From NCBI RefSeq assembly GCF_000367365.1, contig NZ_BARF01000132.1, forward strand, positions 1 through 59,541: DNA of 59,541 nt, in the 5' to 3' direction. The number at the start of each line of letters is the position of its first letter. Position 1 is the stretch's first letter. Both the position numbers and the translations under genes were made by a program. Shown piece by piece: positions 50,424-58,646 of this stretch. A model generated the notes under the pieces. The model searched no databases. It saw only the letters and a list, made by a program, of their open reading frames with translations, and was not told the origin of the DNA. This DNA comes from Streptomyces prunicolor NBRC 13075. GTDB lineage: Bacteria; Actinomycetota; Actinomycetes; Streptomycetales; Streptomycetaceae.

Positions 50424-50900
50424 TCACCGTTCGGCGTGGTCGCGGATGGTGGCGGTGCCGGATCGGACGATCCAGGTGCCGGTGCCGGGCGGGGTTTCGT
50501 CCGAGCGGGCTTTGAGGTCTTCGATGTCGATGGCTGATGGCCACTGCGTGGTGTGTTCGGACCAGCGGACGCCGCTGAGGTCGATGCCGGTCAGGTCGGT
50601 GCTGGTGAAGTCGTCCAGGAGCGTGTGCAGCGAGTTCTTGTCGAGCACGAGGGGCTCCCGGCGGAGTGCCAGGCCGATGGCTCGGCCAACCTCGGCGGTA
50701 CGAATTTCGACGATGAGGTCGCGGGCGTCGGCGGTGTCGAGGGCGAGGGCGAGGGCGAGGACGCGGGCGATGTCGCGGGCGCGGGCGAGGTGGTGGTCGA
50801 GACGATGACGGCCGTGGCCGGGTTCATCGGGGATCCCCTTTGCTCCTACTACGGACCCGTCCTTGAGGCCGGGCAGGAGTTGAGGGGGCGAAGAGCTCAT
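50424..50900 (-). CDS. Hypothetical protein with pentapeptide-like end
   Basis: This is a 158-residue frame. The middle has Ala/Leu/Asp-rich helices (RDIARVLALALALDTADARDL); near the end DLTGIDLSGVRWSEHTTQWP resembles one pentapeptide-repeat unit. The start is uncertain because the first 40 residues look non-coding. It may be the trimmed end of a larger defence- or pentapeptide-type protein. It lies between the RIP pseudogene and the haloacid dehalogenase. Confidence 0.5.
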   Translation of the reverse strand: MSSSPPQLLPGLKDGSVVGAKGIPDEPGHGRHRLDHHLARARDIARVLALALALDTADARDLIVEIRTAEVGRAIGLALRREPLVLDKNSLHTLLDDFTSTDLTGIDLSGVRWSEHTTQWPSAIDIEDLKARSDETPPGTGTWIVRSGTATIRDHAER

Positions 50901-50949
50901 GATCGTGAACTCATGGGCCGAACAATCGACACCGCGGGTCTTCAGATCT

Positions 50950-51645
50950 TCAGACGTGGTCGAGCTGGTCGGCCAGACCGGTCAGGTCGTTGGCGTGCAG
51001 GTCGAACCCGTCCGAGGCGGTGGGCGGGTCGCCGACGGGCCGGGCGACATACGCGGTGCGCAGCCCGAGGGCCTGTGCTCCCCGCAGGTCCCAGGCGTGC
51101 GCGGCGACCATCAGGAGGCGTTCCGGTGGCAGTCCGGAGACGGTGACGGCCAGTTGGTAGACCGCAGGGTCCGGCTTGTAGGTCCGGGCGTCCTCGGCGG
51201 ACAGGGCCTGGTGCCAGCGCAGCCCGGCGTGCGCGTTGATGCCCAGCAGCGCGGTCCGGCTCGCGTTGGAGAGCCCTATCAGCGGGAACCGTTCGGCGAT
51301 CCGGGCGAGCCCCGCCACGGTGTCGTGCCACGGCGGGAGCCTGCGCGCGGACAGGGCCAGTGCCGCTACGGCGGCCGGGTCGTCGACCCCGGCGGCGTCG
51401 GCGACGACCCGGGCGGCCTCCAGGTCGAGCACGTCGCTGGCGAGGTAGGGCCGGACCCCGTCGAGGACACGACGCTGCTCGCGCTCGATGTGCCGCTGCC
51501 ACAGCGACAGCAGCCGCTCGACCCCGAACTCGTCGAGCGCCGGGGCGAGTTCACGAATACCGGCGCGGAGGCCTGCGGGTTCGTCGACGAGCGTGCCGAG
51601 CACGTCGAACACGACCGCATCGATCCCTGTCCCTGTCCCCGACAT
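50950..51645 (-). CDS. HAD-family haloacid dehalogenase (type II)
   Basis: This is a 231-residue enzyme, start ATG 51645. Motif I is VVFDVLGTLVDE with the nucleophile Asp, motif II is LSNAS, motif III is YKPDPAVY with the Lys, and the last motif is MVAAHAWDLRGAQALGLRTAYVARP. This set is typical of L-2-haloacid dehalogenases, though the substrate may be another small acid. It is probably an acquired gene, standing in the accessory block. Confidence 0.9.
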   Translation of the reverse strand: MSGTGTGIDAVVFDVLGTLVDEPAGLRAGIRELAPALDEFGVERLLSLWQRHIEREQRRVLDGVRPYLASDVLDLEAARVVADAAGVDDPAAVAALALSARRLPPWHDTVAGLARIAERFPLIGLSNASRTALLGINAHAGLRWHQALSAEDARTYKPDPAVYQLAVTVSGLPPERLLMVAAHAWDLRGAQALGLRTAYVARPVGDPPTASDGFDLHANDLTGLADQLDHV

Positions 51646-51728
51646 GTGACCCTCACTCCCGAACCGCACGGCCCGCGCGGCAATCGCGTCGACGTCGCCG
51701 ACCATCATGGCTCCGTCCATGATCCGCC

Positions 51729-51770
51729 GGCCACCCCTTCTGCCTGTGGCGACAGGAGCAGGGGGCGTGA
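51729..51770 (+). pseudogene. Remnant of a VOC gene 3' end
   Basis: In frame this reads GHPFCLWRQEQGA and a TGA, the same end as the VOC gene at 48912. The 20 bases at 51732-51751 are identical to 49257-49276. Upstream the frame is broken. It marks a second copy of the VOC gene end on the far side of the accessory block. Confidence 0.75.
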
Positions 51771-51780
51771 CCGAGGGGCG

Positions 51781-52071
51781 TCACGCGGCCGGGTCGTCGC
51801 CGATCCGGAGTTCGTTCACCCACTCCTGCGCCGCGGCCAAGTCGTCGGCGGTGCCTACCACTTGGTAGGTGAAGCCGTCCCACTCCTCCAGGACGCGCGG
51901 CTCGTCGGGCCGGAGGTGACCGGCGCCACCTTGCACGGGCCGGTGGCGCCGGAAGACGTCCATCGGCGGTCGGCGCCGCTTGTCGTACGGCGCGAGCGGG
52001 TCGTCGGCATCGACGCGCGGGACGGCGCGCGACGGCTGGTTCGGAGGTCCGGGTCGACTGTGCTTGCCCAT
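51781..52071 (-). CDS. Small hypothetical protein
   Basis: This is a 96-residue protein: MGKHSRPGPPNQPSRAVP, an Arg-rich stretch KRRRPPMDVFRRHRP, then EEWDGFTYQVVGTADDLAAAQEWVNEL. I chose ATG 52071; the long frame upstream is another gene's shadow. The function is unknown. Confidence 0.65.
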   Translation of the reverse strand: MGKHSRPGPPNQPSRAVPRVDADDPLAPYDKRRRPPMDVFRRHRPVQGGAGHLRPDEPRVLEEWDGFTYQVVGTADDLAAAQEWVNELRIGDDPAA

Positions 52072-52084
52072 GCGCTCGATGGTC

Positions 52085-52291
52085 TCAGGCCGCGATCGTC
52101 GTCGGCCTGGCGGCGGCGAGTTCCTTCGCCCGGGTCCGTACGTCGTCGACCGTGGTGGTCTCGTACGGGCGGGCGGCGTCCAGCAGCGTGTTGAGACGGG
52201 ACGCGACGAGCGTGGAGTCGATGCGGGCGGCGTCGTCGAGCGCCTCGTGGGCCGCGGCGGCACCCCGCTCGGCCTCGCCCAGGCGCGCGTG
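52085..52291 (-). pseudogene. C-terminal remnant of a TPR-type regulator
   Basis: Read on the minus strand from about 52291 this gives AHARLGEAERGAAAAHEALD, then ARIDSTLVASRLNTLLDAARP and a stop at 52085. It matches the end of an XRE regulator with tetratricopeptide repeats. The start is missing; the fragment ends at the junction with the TetR remnant. Confidence 0.7.
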
Positions 52292-52698
52292 AGCGGCTGC
52301 TGGCCGACTGCCACGCCTATCTCGTCTTCGGTGCCGAGCAGTCCGAGCTCTACGCCCTGCTGTTCTCCCGGCCGCGCCCCAAGGGCAGCAGCACCACGGA
52401 AGAACGCGTCGACCAGGCCGTACGCCAGCTCGCGCCCATCGTCGGCGAGCCCATCGCGAGTCAGCTCGCTCCCGCCGAGGCGTTCTCGATACTGCTGCGC
52501 GACGTCGCCGACGCGATGCACGACGGCACGTCCCGCGCGAAGGATGCTCTCGGTGCTGCGACCGCTCTCTGGGCTGCCCTGCACGGCATCATCCTGCTCC
52601 GCGCCCGCATTCCCCGATTCCCGTGGCCGCCCCCCGGCCCGCTGGAGGACGAGATCATCACTCGGCTCGCACTCCTTGAGGGCCCTGCCCCCAGCTGA
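52288..52698 (+). pseudogene. C-terminal remnant of a TetR regulator
   Basis: On the plus strand from about 52288 this gives RERLLADCHAYLVFGAEQ, SELYALLFSRPRP, then EAFSILLRDVADAMHDGTSR and LWAALHGIILLRARIP, ending at 52698. This is the ligand-binding end of a TetR-family regulator; its helix-turn-helix is gone. It meets the TPR remnant back to back, so a deletion removed both N-termini. Confidence 0.7.
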
Positions 52699-52849
52699 CC
52701 GCAGCTGACCGTTTGCCCGATCCCCCGGTGGTCCCAGCAACACCCCCACATCCACGGTCTGGCCGCACTGTCCTGCCGCCCCGGCTCCGCCAGAGTCGTG
52801 GGAGTCGGCGGACACGGCCGACGGATTCGCGAGCGGGAGGGGAAACAGC

Positions 52850-54526
52850 ATGTCCGAAGCGACAGTTGGGGCACAGCGGGGCGTGGGCCGACGGGGGTTC
52901 CTGGCCGGGGCCGCCGCCGTGACGGGTACGGCACTGACGAGCACGGCACTGACAGGCACGGCGCTCGCCGACACGGCACGCGCGACCGGGACGACAGCCG
53001 GGAAGACAGCCGGGACGGCGACCGGGACGACGACCGCGACCGCAGCCGGAAACAGCACCGGCACCGGCGCCAGCAACGCCCCGCTGGCGTTCACCAACGT
53101 CACCGTGATCGACGGCTCGGGCGCACCCGCAGCCCCCGGCATGACAGTCGTCGTAGAAGCCGGCCGCATCACCGCACTCGCCCCGACCGCTCGCACCCGC
53201 CTCCGCCCCGGCACCCGCACGGTCGACCTGACCGGCAAGTACCTGATCCCGGGACTGATCGAGGCGCACACCCACAGCGACGGCCCGGAGTCGGTGGTCC
53301 CGGCGCTGTACGCCCTCACCGGCGTCACCACGGTCCGGGAGATGCGGGGCGAGCCGGTCCACCACGAGTGGCGCGACAAGATCCGCGGCGGTGAACTCCT
53401 CGGCCCCCGCTGGGTGATCGGCAGCCCCATCGTCGACGGCACGCCCTCGCTCTGGGCGGCCGACGTGGGCCCGACCATCGAGGTGGGCGACGCGGCCGAG
53501 GCCCGCCGCGCCGTACGGCGGGTCAAGCGCGAGGGCGCGGACTTCGTCAAGGTGTACTCCCGCCTGTCCCGCGAGGCCTACTTCGCCATCGCGGACGAGG
53601 CCCGCCGCCAGGGCATCCCCCACCTCGGCCACTGCCCCGACACCGTACGGATCGCGGAGGCGAGCGTCGCCGGTCACCGCACGATCGAGCACCTGCACGC
53701 GCTGCTCCTGGCGACCTCACGGCACGAGAAGGAGATACGGCGCCTCCTGGACGCCGTACGGATCGACCCGCGTGACCCCAGCAGCCTTTCCCGGTACCAC
53801 AGTTGGTTCCAGCAGGTGCATCCCCTCGAATGGCGGGCGGTGCGGGGCTACGACCGGGACCGGGCCGACGCCCTCTTCCGGAGTCTGGCGGTGCACGGGA
53901 CCGCGGTCGTCCCCACGCTCAGCGTGCACCGCACGTTGGAGCTGCCCGACGAGGTTCCGACCCGGGCCGAGGAGTGGAAGTACCTGCCCGCCTGGCAGGT
54001 GGAGGGCTGGCCGGACCAGTTGGCGGACCTGATCGGCGGTCGCACCCCCGAACAGGCCCGGCGGATCCGCGAGATCTTCGCGCACCGGCTCCGGCTGGTG
54101 AACGAACTGCACGGCGCGGGTGTGCGGTTGGCGACGGGCACCGACACCGGCACGGGATACCTCGTTCCCGGCTTCGCCCTCCACGACGAACTGGCGCTGC
54201 TCGTCACGGCCGGCCTCACCCCGGCCGAGGTCCTGCGCGCGGCCACGTCGGACGCGGCCCGCACCCTCGGCCTGCCCGCCGTCGGCACGGTGGCCCGCGG
54301 CCAGGCCGCCGACCTGCTCGTTCTCGATGCCGACCCGCTGCGCGACATCCGCAACACCCGCCGCATCCACGGCGTGGTCGTCGACGGCAGGTGGATCCCG
54401 CCGGAGGAACGCCGCCGCCTGCTCGCGACGGTGGAACAGGCCGCCGCGACCACCCCGCCACCTGAGGAGGAGACGGCCCTGAAGGGGGCGACCATGAAGG
54501 GCTGCGGCTGCGGCGGACACCCCTGA
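52850..54526 (+). CDS. TAT-exported amidohydrolase
   Basis: This is a 558-residue enzyme with a twin-arginine signal GRRGFLAGAAAVTG. The amidohydrolase core shows HTHSDG (metal His pair), a Lys in FVKVYSR, His in HLGHCPD and HRTIEHLH, and the last metal Asp in GTDTGTG. It resembles imidazolonepropionase- and prolidase-like amidohydrolases. The C-terminus ends GCGCGGHP. Start ATG 52850 with GGAGGGGAAAC upstream. The substrate is unknown. Confidence 0.93.
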   Translation: MSEATVGAQRGVGRRGFLAGAAAVTGTALTSTALTGTALADTARATGTTAGKTAGTATGTTTATAAGNSTGTGASNAPLAFTNVTVIDGSGAPAAPGMTVVVEAGRITALAPTARTRLRPGTRTVDLTGKYLIPGLIEAHTHSDGPESVVPALYALTGVTTVREMRGEPVHHEWRDKIRGGELLGPRWVIGSPIVDGTPSLWAADVGPTIEVGDAAEARRAVRRVKREGADFVKVYSRLSREAYFAIADEARRQGIPHLGHCPDTVRIAEASVAGHRTIEHLHALLLATSRHEKEIRRLLDAVRIDPRDPSSLSRYHSWFQQVHPLEWRAVRGYDRDRADALFRSLAVHGTAVVPTLSVHRTLELPDEVPTRAEEWKYLPAWQVEGWPDQLADLIGGRTPEQARRIREIFAHRLRLVNELHGAGVRLATGTDTGTGYLVPGFALHDELALLVTAGLTPAEVLRAATSDAARTLGLPAVGTVARGQAADLLVLDADPLRDIRNTRRIHGVVVDGRWIPPEERRRLLATVEQAAATTPPPEEETALKGATMKGCGCGGHP

Positions 54527-54539
54527 CAGCCCTTCCGGT

Positions 54540-54827
54540 TCAGGCCGTCGCGATGATCGCCATCAACAGGCCGCCGATGCACATGGTGGTGAGCACACCG
54601 GTCCAGAACGCGTCCTGGCGCAGCGCCCGGGGTGCGCGGAACCGTCGGCGGCGCCGGGCGGGTGGCGGCGGGGGAGTGGGTACGGCGGGTGGTGGTGCCG
54701 GGGGCTCCTGCCGTTCCACCCGTTCTACCCGTTCTACGACGGGCCAGGGCGCGGGCGGCATGAGCGGGGGCGGCATCGACGGGACCCACGGTGCCTGGAT
54801 CAGCTGGTGAGGGAGGGGGCGCTTCAT
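54540..54827 (-). CDS. Small Pro-rich membrane protein
   Basis: This 95-residue protein has a Pro-rich head (PPPLMPPAPWPVV; EPPAPPPAVPTPPPP), an Arg block, then one membrane segment (FWTGVLTTMCIGGLLMAIIA). The start ATG 54827 overlaps the stop of the next gene upstream by 4 nt. It stands with the DUF5753 cluster. The function is unknown. Confidence 0.7.
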   Translation of the reverse strand: MKRPLPHQLIQAPWVPSMPPPLMPPAPWPVVERVERVERQEPPAPPPAVPTPPPPPARRRRRFRAPRALRQDAFWTGVLTTMCIGGLLMAIIATA

Positions 54828-55189
54828 ACGGGGTGGGCCTCGCTGCGGTGTTTGCGGAGCAGTACGTTCGCGTCGGTCTCGGCGCTGTAGTCCCGTGCGG
54901 TGCGGGCCGCTACGCGGAGTTCGGCGAGTTCCCGGCAACTCGCGCACCCGGGGGCCGGCTGCGGCGGGGCCGCGACGAGGAACGGGGCGTCGGTGCGGGG
55001 CCGGTAGTTCGCCGAGCGCACCCCGGCGCGGATGCGCTCCGCGTCCGTGGCGGGGCGAAGTGACCCGGGGTCGGCCTGCCATTCGCGCCCACCGCCCACG
55101 GGGCGCAACAGCGCGTAGGGCCCTGCCTTGTCCTGGTACTCGCCGACCGTGTTGGTCGCGGGGTCGTAGAGCAGCGTTCCGGGTTCCAT
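54824..55189 (-). CDS. Small protein with conserved C-terminal motif
   Basis: This is a 121-residue protein starting MEPGTLLYDPATNTVGEYQ, with AGGAGGAGG before ATG 55189. It ends CASCRELAELRVAARTARD, then SAETDANVLLRKHRSEAHPV, the same pattern as the gene at 21245. It stands divergent to the XRE-DUF5753 gene with TTCCACAA/TTGTGGAA sites between. It may be an effector of that regulator. Confidence 0.75.
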   Translation of the reverse strand: MEPGTLLYDPATNTVGEYQDKAGPYALLRPVGGGREWQADPGSLRPATDAERIRAGVRSANYRPRTDAPFLVAAPPQPAPGCASCRELAELRVAARTARDYSAETDANVLLRKHRSEAHPV

Positions 55190-55210
55190 CGGCGCCTCCT
55201 CCTCTTCCTT

Positions 55211-55357
55211 TTTGTGGAACTTCCATACAGAATGCGACAGTTGAAATACTCTGTGCATTCCTGGGTGTGTTACGAGGATGGCCCAGGGCGGAGGCGAATA
55301 CAGCGCTAACGGGCTCAACTTCCGCGTCTGGCGCGCCAAATTCCACAAATTCCACAA
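55211..55357. promoter_or_regulatory. Repeated TTCCACAA sites between divergent genes
   Basis: TTGTGGAA lies at 55211-55218 and two TTCCACAA copies at 55341-55348 and 55350-55357, the last ending just before the ribosome site of the XRE gene. The three sites form inverted and direct repeats in the 178-nt divergent gap, so they are candidate binding sites of the XRE-DUF5753 regulator. Confidence 0.6.
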
Positions 55358-55367
55358 GGAGGTTGTG

Positions 55368-56213
55368 ATGCCGCAACGGGTGGCTGTCACGGCGCTGAGC
55401 CATGAGCCCAGGAAGCGGTTTGCCGAGGAAGTGCGGAGGCTGAGGATCGAACGGAGCCTCAGCCTGCGGGACTTGTCGAAGGCGGTGGGCTGGGATCCGT
55501 CGCTGCTCGGGAAGATGGAGAGCGGGAACACGCTGGGCGGGCCCGAGGTCGTACAGGCGCTGGATCAGTACTACGGGACCGGGCCGCTGCTACTCACCCT
55601 GTGGGAGCTGGCGTTGGGAGACCCGACCCAGTTCAAGGAGCAGTACCGGCGCTACATGATGCTTGAGGGCGAGGCGACGTGCCTGTGGCACTACGCCGTG
55701 AGTATCTTGCCCGGCCTGCTTCAGACGGACGCCTACGCACGTGAGGTTCTCGCGCTGGGTGGCTATCGCGGCAAGGAACTGGACCTACAGGTCGAGGCGC
55801 GCACCGGTCGGCGGAAGTTGTTGGAAAGGCTGGATGACTCGCCGCCGTTCCGTGGGCTCATCTCCGAGGCGGTACTGCGCACGCCCCTACAGGACTCTGA
55901 AGCGTGGCGGCACCAGCTTGAGTACCTGTTGGAAGCGGCGGATCGACGGGACATCGCCATCCAAGTCCTGCCGCTCAGCACGGGTTTGTGCGGACTGGTG
56001 AGCACCGCCGTGATGTTCTTACGGCTGTTGGACGGCACTACTGTGGCGTACACGGAGAACGCCCATCGTGGCGAACTCATCGAGGACAGCGCCGCAGTTG
56101 AGCATTTGCAACGTGCGTACGATGCAATGCGCGACAAGGCACTTAACCTGGCTGAGTCGCGGTCGTTCATCATGCGGATGTTGGAGGAAGTGCCGTGCGT
56201 GCCATCGACCTGA
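55368..56213 (+). CDS. XRE-type regulator with DUF5753 domain
   Basis: This 281-residue protein has a helix-turn-helix (RLRIERSLSLRDLSKAVGWDPSLLGKMESG) followed by DUF5753 (ILPGLLQTDAYAREVLAL through EDSAAVEHLQRAYDAMRDKALN). Start ATG 55368 has AAGGAGG upstream. It is the fourth such regulator in the window and the second intact one. It is followed by a DUF397 gene overlapping by 19 nt. Confidence 0.92.
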   Translation: MPQRVAVTALSHEPRKRFAEEVRRLRIERSLSLRDLSKAVGWDPSLLGKMESGNTLGGPEVVQALDQYYGTGPLLLTLWELALGDPTQFKEQYRRYMMLEGEATCLWHYAVSILPGLLQTDAYAREVLALGGYRGKELDLQVEARTGRRKLLERLDDSPPFRGLISEAVLRTPLQDSEAWRHQLEYLLEAADRRDIAIQVLPLSTGLCGLVSTAVMFLRLLDGTTVAYTENAHRGELIEDSAAVEHLQRAYDAMRDKALNLAESRSFIMRMLEEVPCVPST

Positions 56214-56470
56214 CCAACGTGACGTGGCGGAAGAGCAGTTACAGCAACCCGGACGGCGGCAACTGCATCGAGGTTTCCGACGACTTGCTGAGCGCCGCCG
56301 ACTGGCGCAAGAGCAGCTACAGCAACCCCGACGGCGGCGAGTGCGTCGAGTTCGCCCCCAACTTCCCCGCCCTCGTCCCCGTCCGCGACAGCAAGAACCC
56401 CACCCACGGCACCCTGATCTTCGGCGTCGACGCCTGGTCGGAGTTCGTGCGCTCGGCTAAGGCTCAGTAG
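56195..56470 (+). CDS. DUF397 protein with duplicated first half
   Basis: This 91-residue protein has the DUF397 head twice: WRKSSYSNPDGGNCIEVSD at the start and DWRKSSYSNPDGGECVEFA 25 residues later, then a single VPVRDSK and tail. Start GTG 56195. A short tandem duplication probably made it. It ends 7 nt inside the opposite-strand DsrE-like gene. Confidence 0.85.
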   Translation: MRAIDLTNVTWRKSSYSNPDGGNCIEVSDDLLSAADWRKSSYSNPDGGECVEFAPNFPALVPVRDSKNPTHGTLIFGVDAWSEFVRSAKAQ

Positions 56471-56826
56471 ACGAGCGCCTGCGTACCGTCCGCCATAACC
56501 TCCTGCACGAACACCTGCGCCCCGGCGATCCGTACCCCCTCGATGACATCCTTCTCGGCGATGTCCCGGCGGGCCGCACACTGCGTGCACAACGTGACGC
56601 GGCCCGCTGCGAGCACCGAGTCGATCAGGTCCGGCAGCGGCGCGGCGTGCGGGAGTTCGAACTCGGCCGCGCGGCCCGGCAGGGCGAACCACGCGGACTC
56701 GCCGGTCAGCCACAGGGAGACGTCCACTCCGCTGGCGACGGCGACCGCGGCCACCGTGAACGCCTGTGAGCAGCGTTCGGGGGCGTCGGCACCTGCGGTC
56801 ACCTTGATCACGAGCTTCTTCGACAT
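56464..56826 (-). CDS. DsrE-like protein
   Basis: This is a 120-residue protein with the DsrE/F pattern: a start MSKKLVIKVTAGADAPERCSQ, then FTVAAVAVASGVDVSLWLTGE and CTQCAARRDI with Cys near positions 78-81 that could carry sulfur. It belongs to the sulfur-relay superfamily by fold. It may take part in thiol or sulfur transfer. Start ATG 56826. Confidence 0.85.
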   Translation of the reverse strand: MSKKLVIKVTAGADAPERCSQAFTVAAVAVASGVDVSLWLTGESAWFALPGRAAEFELPHAAPLPDLIDSVLAAGRVTLCTQCAARRDIAEKDVIEGVRIAGAQVFVQEVMADGTQALVY

Positions 56827-56880
56827 GACCGAATCGTAATCAACTCCCTTACAACTCCCCGCGTCGGCCATGAGTCTCCT

Positions 56881-57789
56881 GTGCGCGCATATGGAATGCG
56901 CACGTCATGTTCCGTGGGGGACGTCTTGGAAGTACCGGAAAAAACCATCGCAGAAGTACCGGAGCCGGAGCCGGAATCGAAGCCCGAGCCGGCGTCGGAG
57001 CCGGAGCTCGCGCCCGAACCGGAGACGCCGGAGCCGGAGTTGGCGTCGGAGCCGGAGTCGGAGCTCACGCCGGTGCCGGACTTGGCGCCCGCGCCCCGCC
57101 CGCGTCGCCGAGGCCGCACCACCCTCCTCATCGCCGTCGCCGCCGTACTCGGAGTCGTGGCCGGTACCTGTACCGGTTTCCTCGTCCAGGCGAACCGCGC
57201 ACCCGACAAGTTGCCCTCGCTCGCGCAGAGCACCCTCACGCAGGCGAAGGGCCCGGCGCCCGAGCCGCTGTCCGCCGCGCAGGACCGCCAGGTCAAGGTC
57301 GACGGCGACCTGCGCAAGCTGCTGCTGAAGAAGCCGAGCGGGGCGAAGGACGCCGTCCTCCCCGACGGCACCGACGGCTGGCTGGACCTCGCCGAGTACG
57401 CCGAGAGGTTCAACGGTCCGGACGAGGAGTTCGCCTACGAGGTCGACCAGGAGTTCCGGCGCGCCGCCATCGCCCAGTGGCGCGAAGGCACGCGCGACGT
57501 CGACGTCCTCCTGGTGCAGTACCGCCAGGTGGTCGGCCTCGGGGCCTCCGAGTCCGGCACCGGCGCCTTCTACTGGGCCGAGCGCGAGCCCAAGACCACG
57601 AGCTGGCCCATCCCCGGCACGGGCGACGGAATGGCGTACGTCCACGGCGCCGACGACGAGGGCGTGTACAGCGCCGAGGCCATCGCCTGGCGCGGCGACA
57701 TCTCCGTGGACATCTGGATCTACGACGCGAAGCCGATCCCGAAGAAGAAGATCATGGATCTTGCCGAGCGGCAGATGGAGCGGCTGTGA
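56881..57789 (+). CDS. Membrane-anchored extracellular protein 1 (Glu/Pro-rich head)
   Basis: This protein of up to 302 residues has a cytoplasmic head of repeated PEPE/PEPA units (about residues 18-75), an Arg patch, one membrane segment (TTLLIAVAAVLGVVAGTCTGFL) and an outer domain of about 190 residues (KVDGDLRKLLLKKPSGA, then LLVQYRQVVGL). The start is unsure: GTG 56881, ATG 56896 and GTG 56914 are possible. It overlaps the next gene by 4 nt. Confidence 0.72.
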   Translation: MRAYGMRTSCSVGDVLEVPEKTIAEVPEPEPESKPEPASEPELAPEPETPEPELASEPESELTPVPDLAPAPRPRRRGRTTLLIAVAAVLGVVAGTCTGFLVQANRAPDKLPSLAQSTLTQAKGPAPEPLSAAQDRQVKVDGDLRKLLLKKPSGAKDAVLPDGTDGWLDLAEYAERFNGPDEEFAYEVDQEFRRAAIAQWREGTRDVDVLLVQYRQVVGLGASESGTGAFYWAEREPKTTSWPIPGTGDGMAYVHGADDEGVYSAEAIAWRGDISVDIWIYDAKPIPKKKIMDLAERQMERL

Positions 57790-58646
57790 CCGAGAACCAG
57801 GTCGGCGAGGTGGGCCCCGTGGAGCCGGTGGAACCGGAAGAGCCGGCCGCCCCCGCATCAACTCCCGCACCCGAAGCCGAAGTTGCACCAGAAGCCACCC
57901 CCGACGCCGCCAAGAAGCCCGTGCGCCGGGGCCGTATCGCCGCCGTTGCCGGCTGCGCGCTGCTCGCCCTCGCCGTCGTCGGCGGGGTCGGCTACACCGT
58001 GGTGACCGTGAACGGTGCCGACCGGGACGCGGGCGCCCCCGTGTGGAAGTTCCCCAAGGACGCTGCGGAGCGCAAGGCCGCGGCGGCCAAGGGGCTGAGT
58101 GCCGTGCTCCAGCCGTACACCGCCGACGGGTACGTCCGCGGGCCGGACATCGCCGAGTTCGGGTCCGACGCCGAGCTCACCGGGCGCGAGGCCACCGCCC
58201 TGCGCAAGGAGGAGTTCAGCGGCCTGCCCCGCTCCCAGCGGCTCCTGCTGGAGAAGCAGGTCGACCGGGAGCAGATCAAGGGCATGGCCATGCGCAGCTA
58301 CCTCTATCCCGCCGCGCAGGAGATCAACTCCTACACCGTCAGGGTCCAGTTGGTTCAGATGGACGACAAGGCCGCGCGGAGCCTCGTGACGTACGAGAAC
58401 GAACTCCTGGGCCAGGTGAGCGTGTTCCGCAAGGGGCCCGCCGTCCCGGGCCACAAGGACGCGAAGTGCTTCCTGCCGACGAGCGTGGCCGGGGAGAAGC
58501 TCACCGAGATGTACTGCTTCGCGTCCCAGGCCGACACCATGATCAGCCTCATCGCGTCCGGGACCAAGTCGATGGACACGAAGGAGATCGCGTCGTTCCT
58601 GAGCGGTCAGCTCAACCGCGTCAAGACAACGGGGGAAGCGGTATGA
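57786..58646 (+). CDS. Membrane-anchored extracellular protein 2
   Basis: This 286-residue protein shows the same plan: a head rich in Glu, Pro and Ala (VGPVEPVEPEEPAAPASTP), an Arg patch, one membrane segment (IAAVAGCALLALAVVGGVGYTV) and an outer domain with a Cys pair (KCFLPTS; MYCFASQ). Start GTG 57786 overlaps the previous stop (GTGA). It may form a complex with its two paralogues. Confidence 0.78.
   Translation: MTENQVGEVGPVEPVEPEEPAAPASTPAPEAEVAPEATPDAAKKPVRRGRIAAVAGCALLALAVVGGVGYTVVTVNGADRDAGAPVWKFPKDAAERKAAAAKGLSAVLQPYTADGYVRGPDIAEFGSDAELTGREATALRKEEFSGLPRSQRLLLEKQVDREQIKGMAMRSYLYPAAQEINSYTVRVQLVQMDDKAARSLVTYENELLGQVSVFRKGPAVPGHKDAKCFLPTSVAGEKLTEMYCFASQADTMISLIASGTKSMDTKEIASFLSGQLNRVKTTGEAV

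Noticed and set aside
51781..53550. A 589-codon minus-strand frame
   Set aside because: It crosses the TPR/TetR remnants and the amidohydrolase on the opposite strand; only its last 96 codons from ATG 52071 look like a gene.
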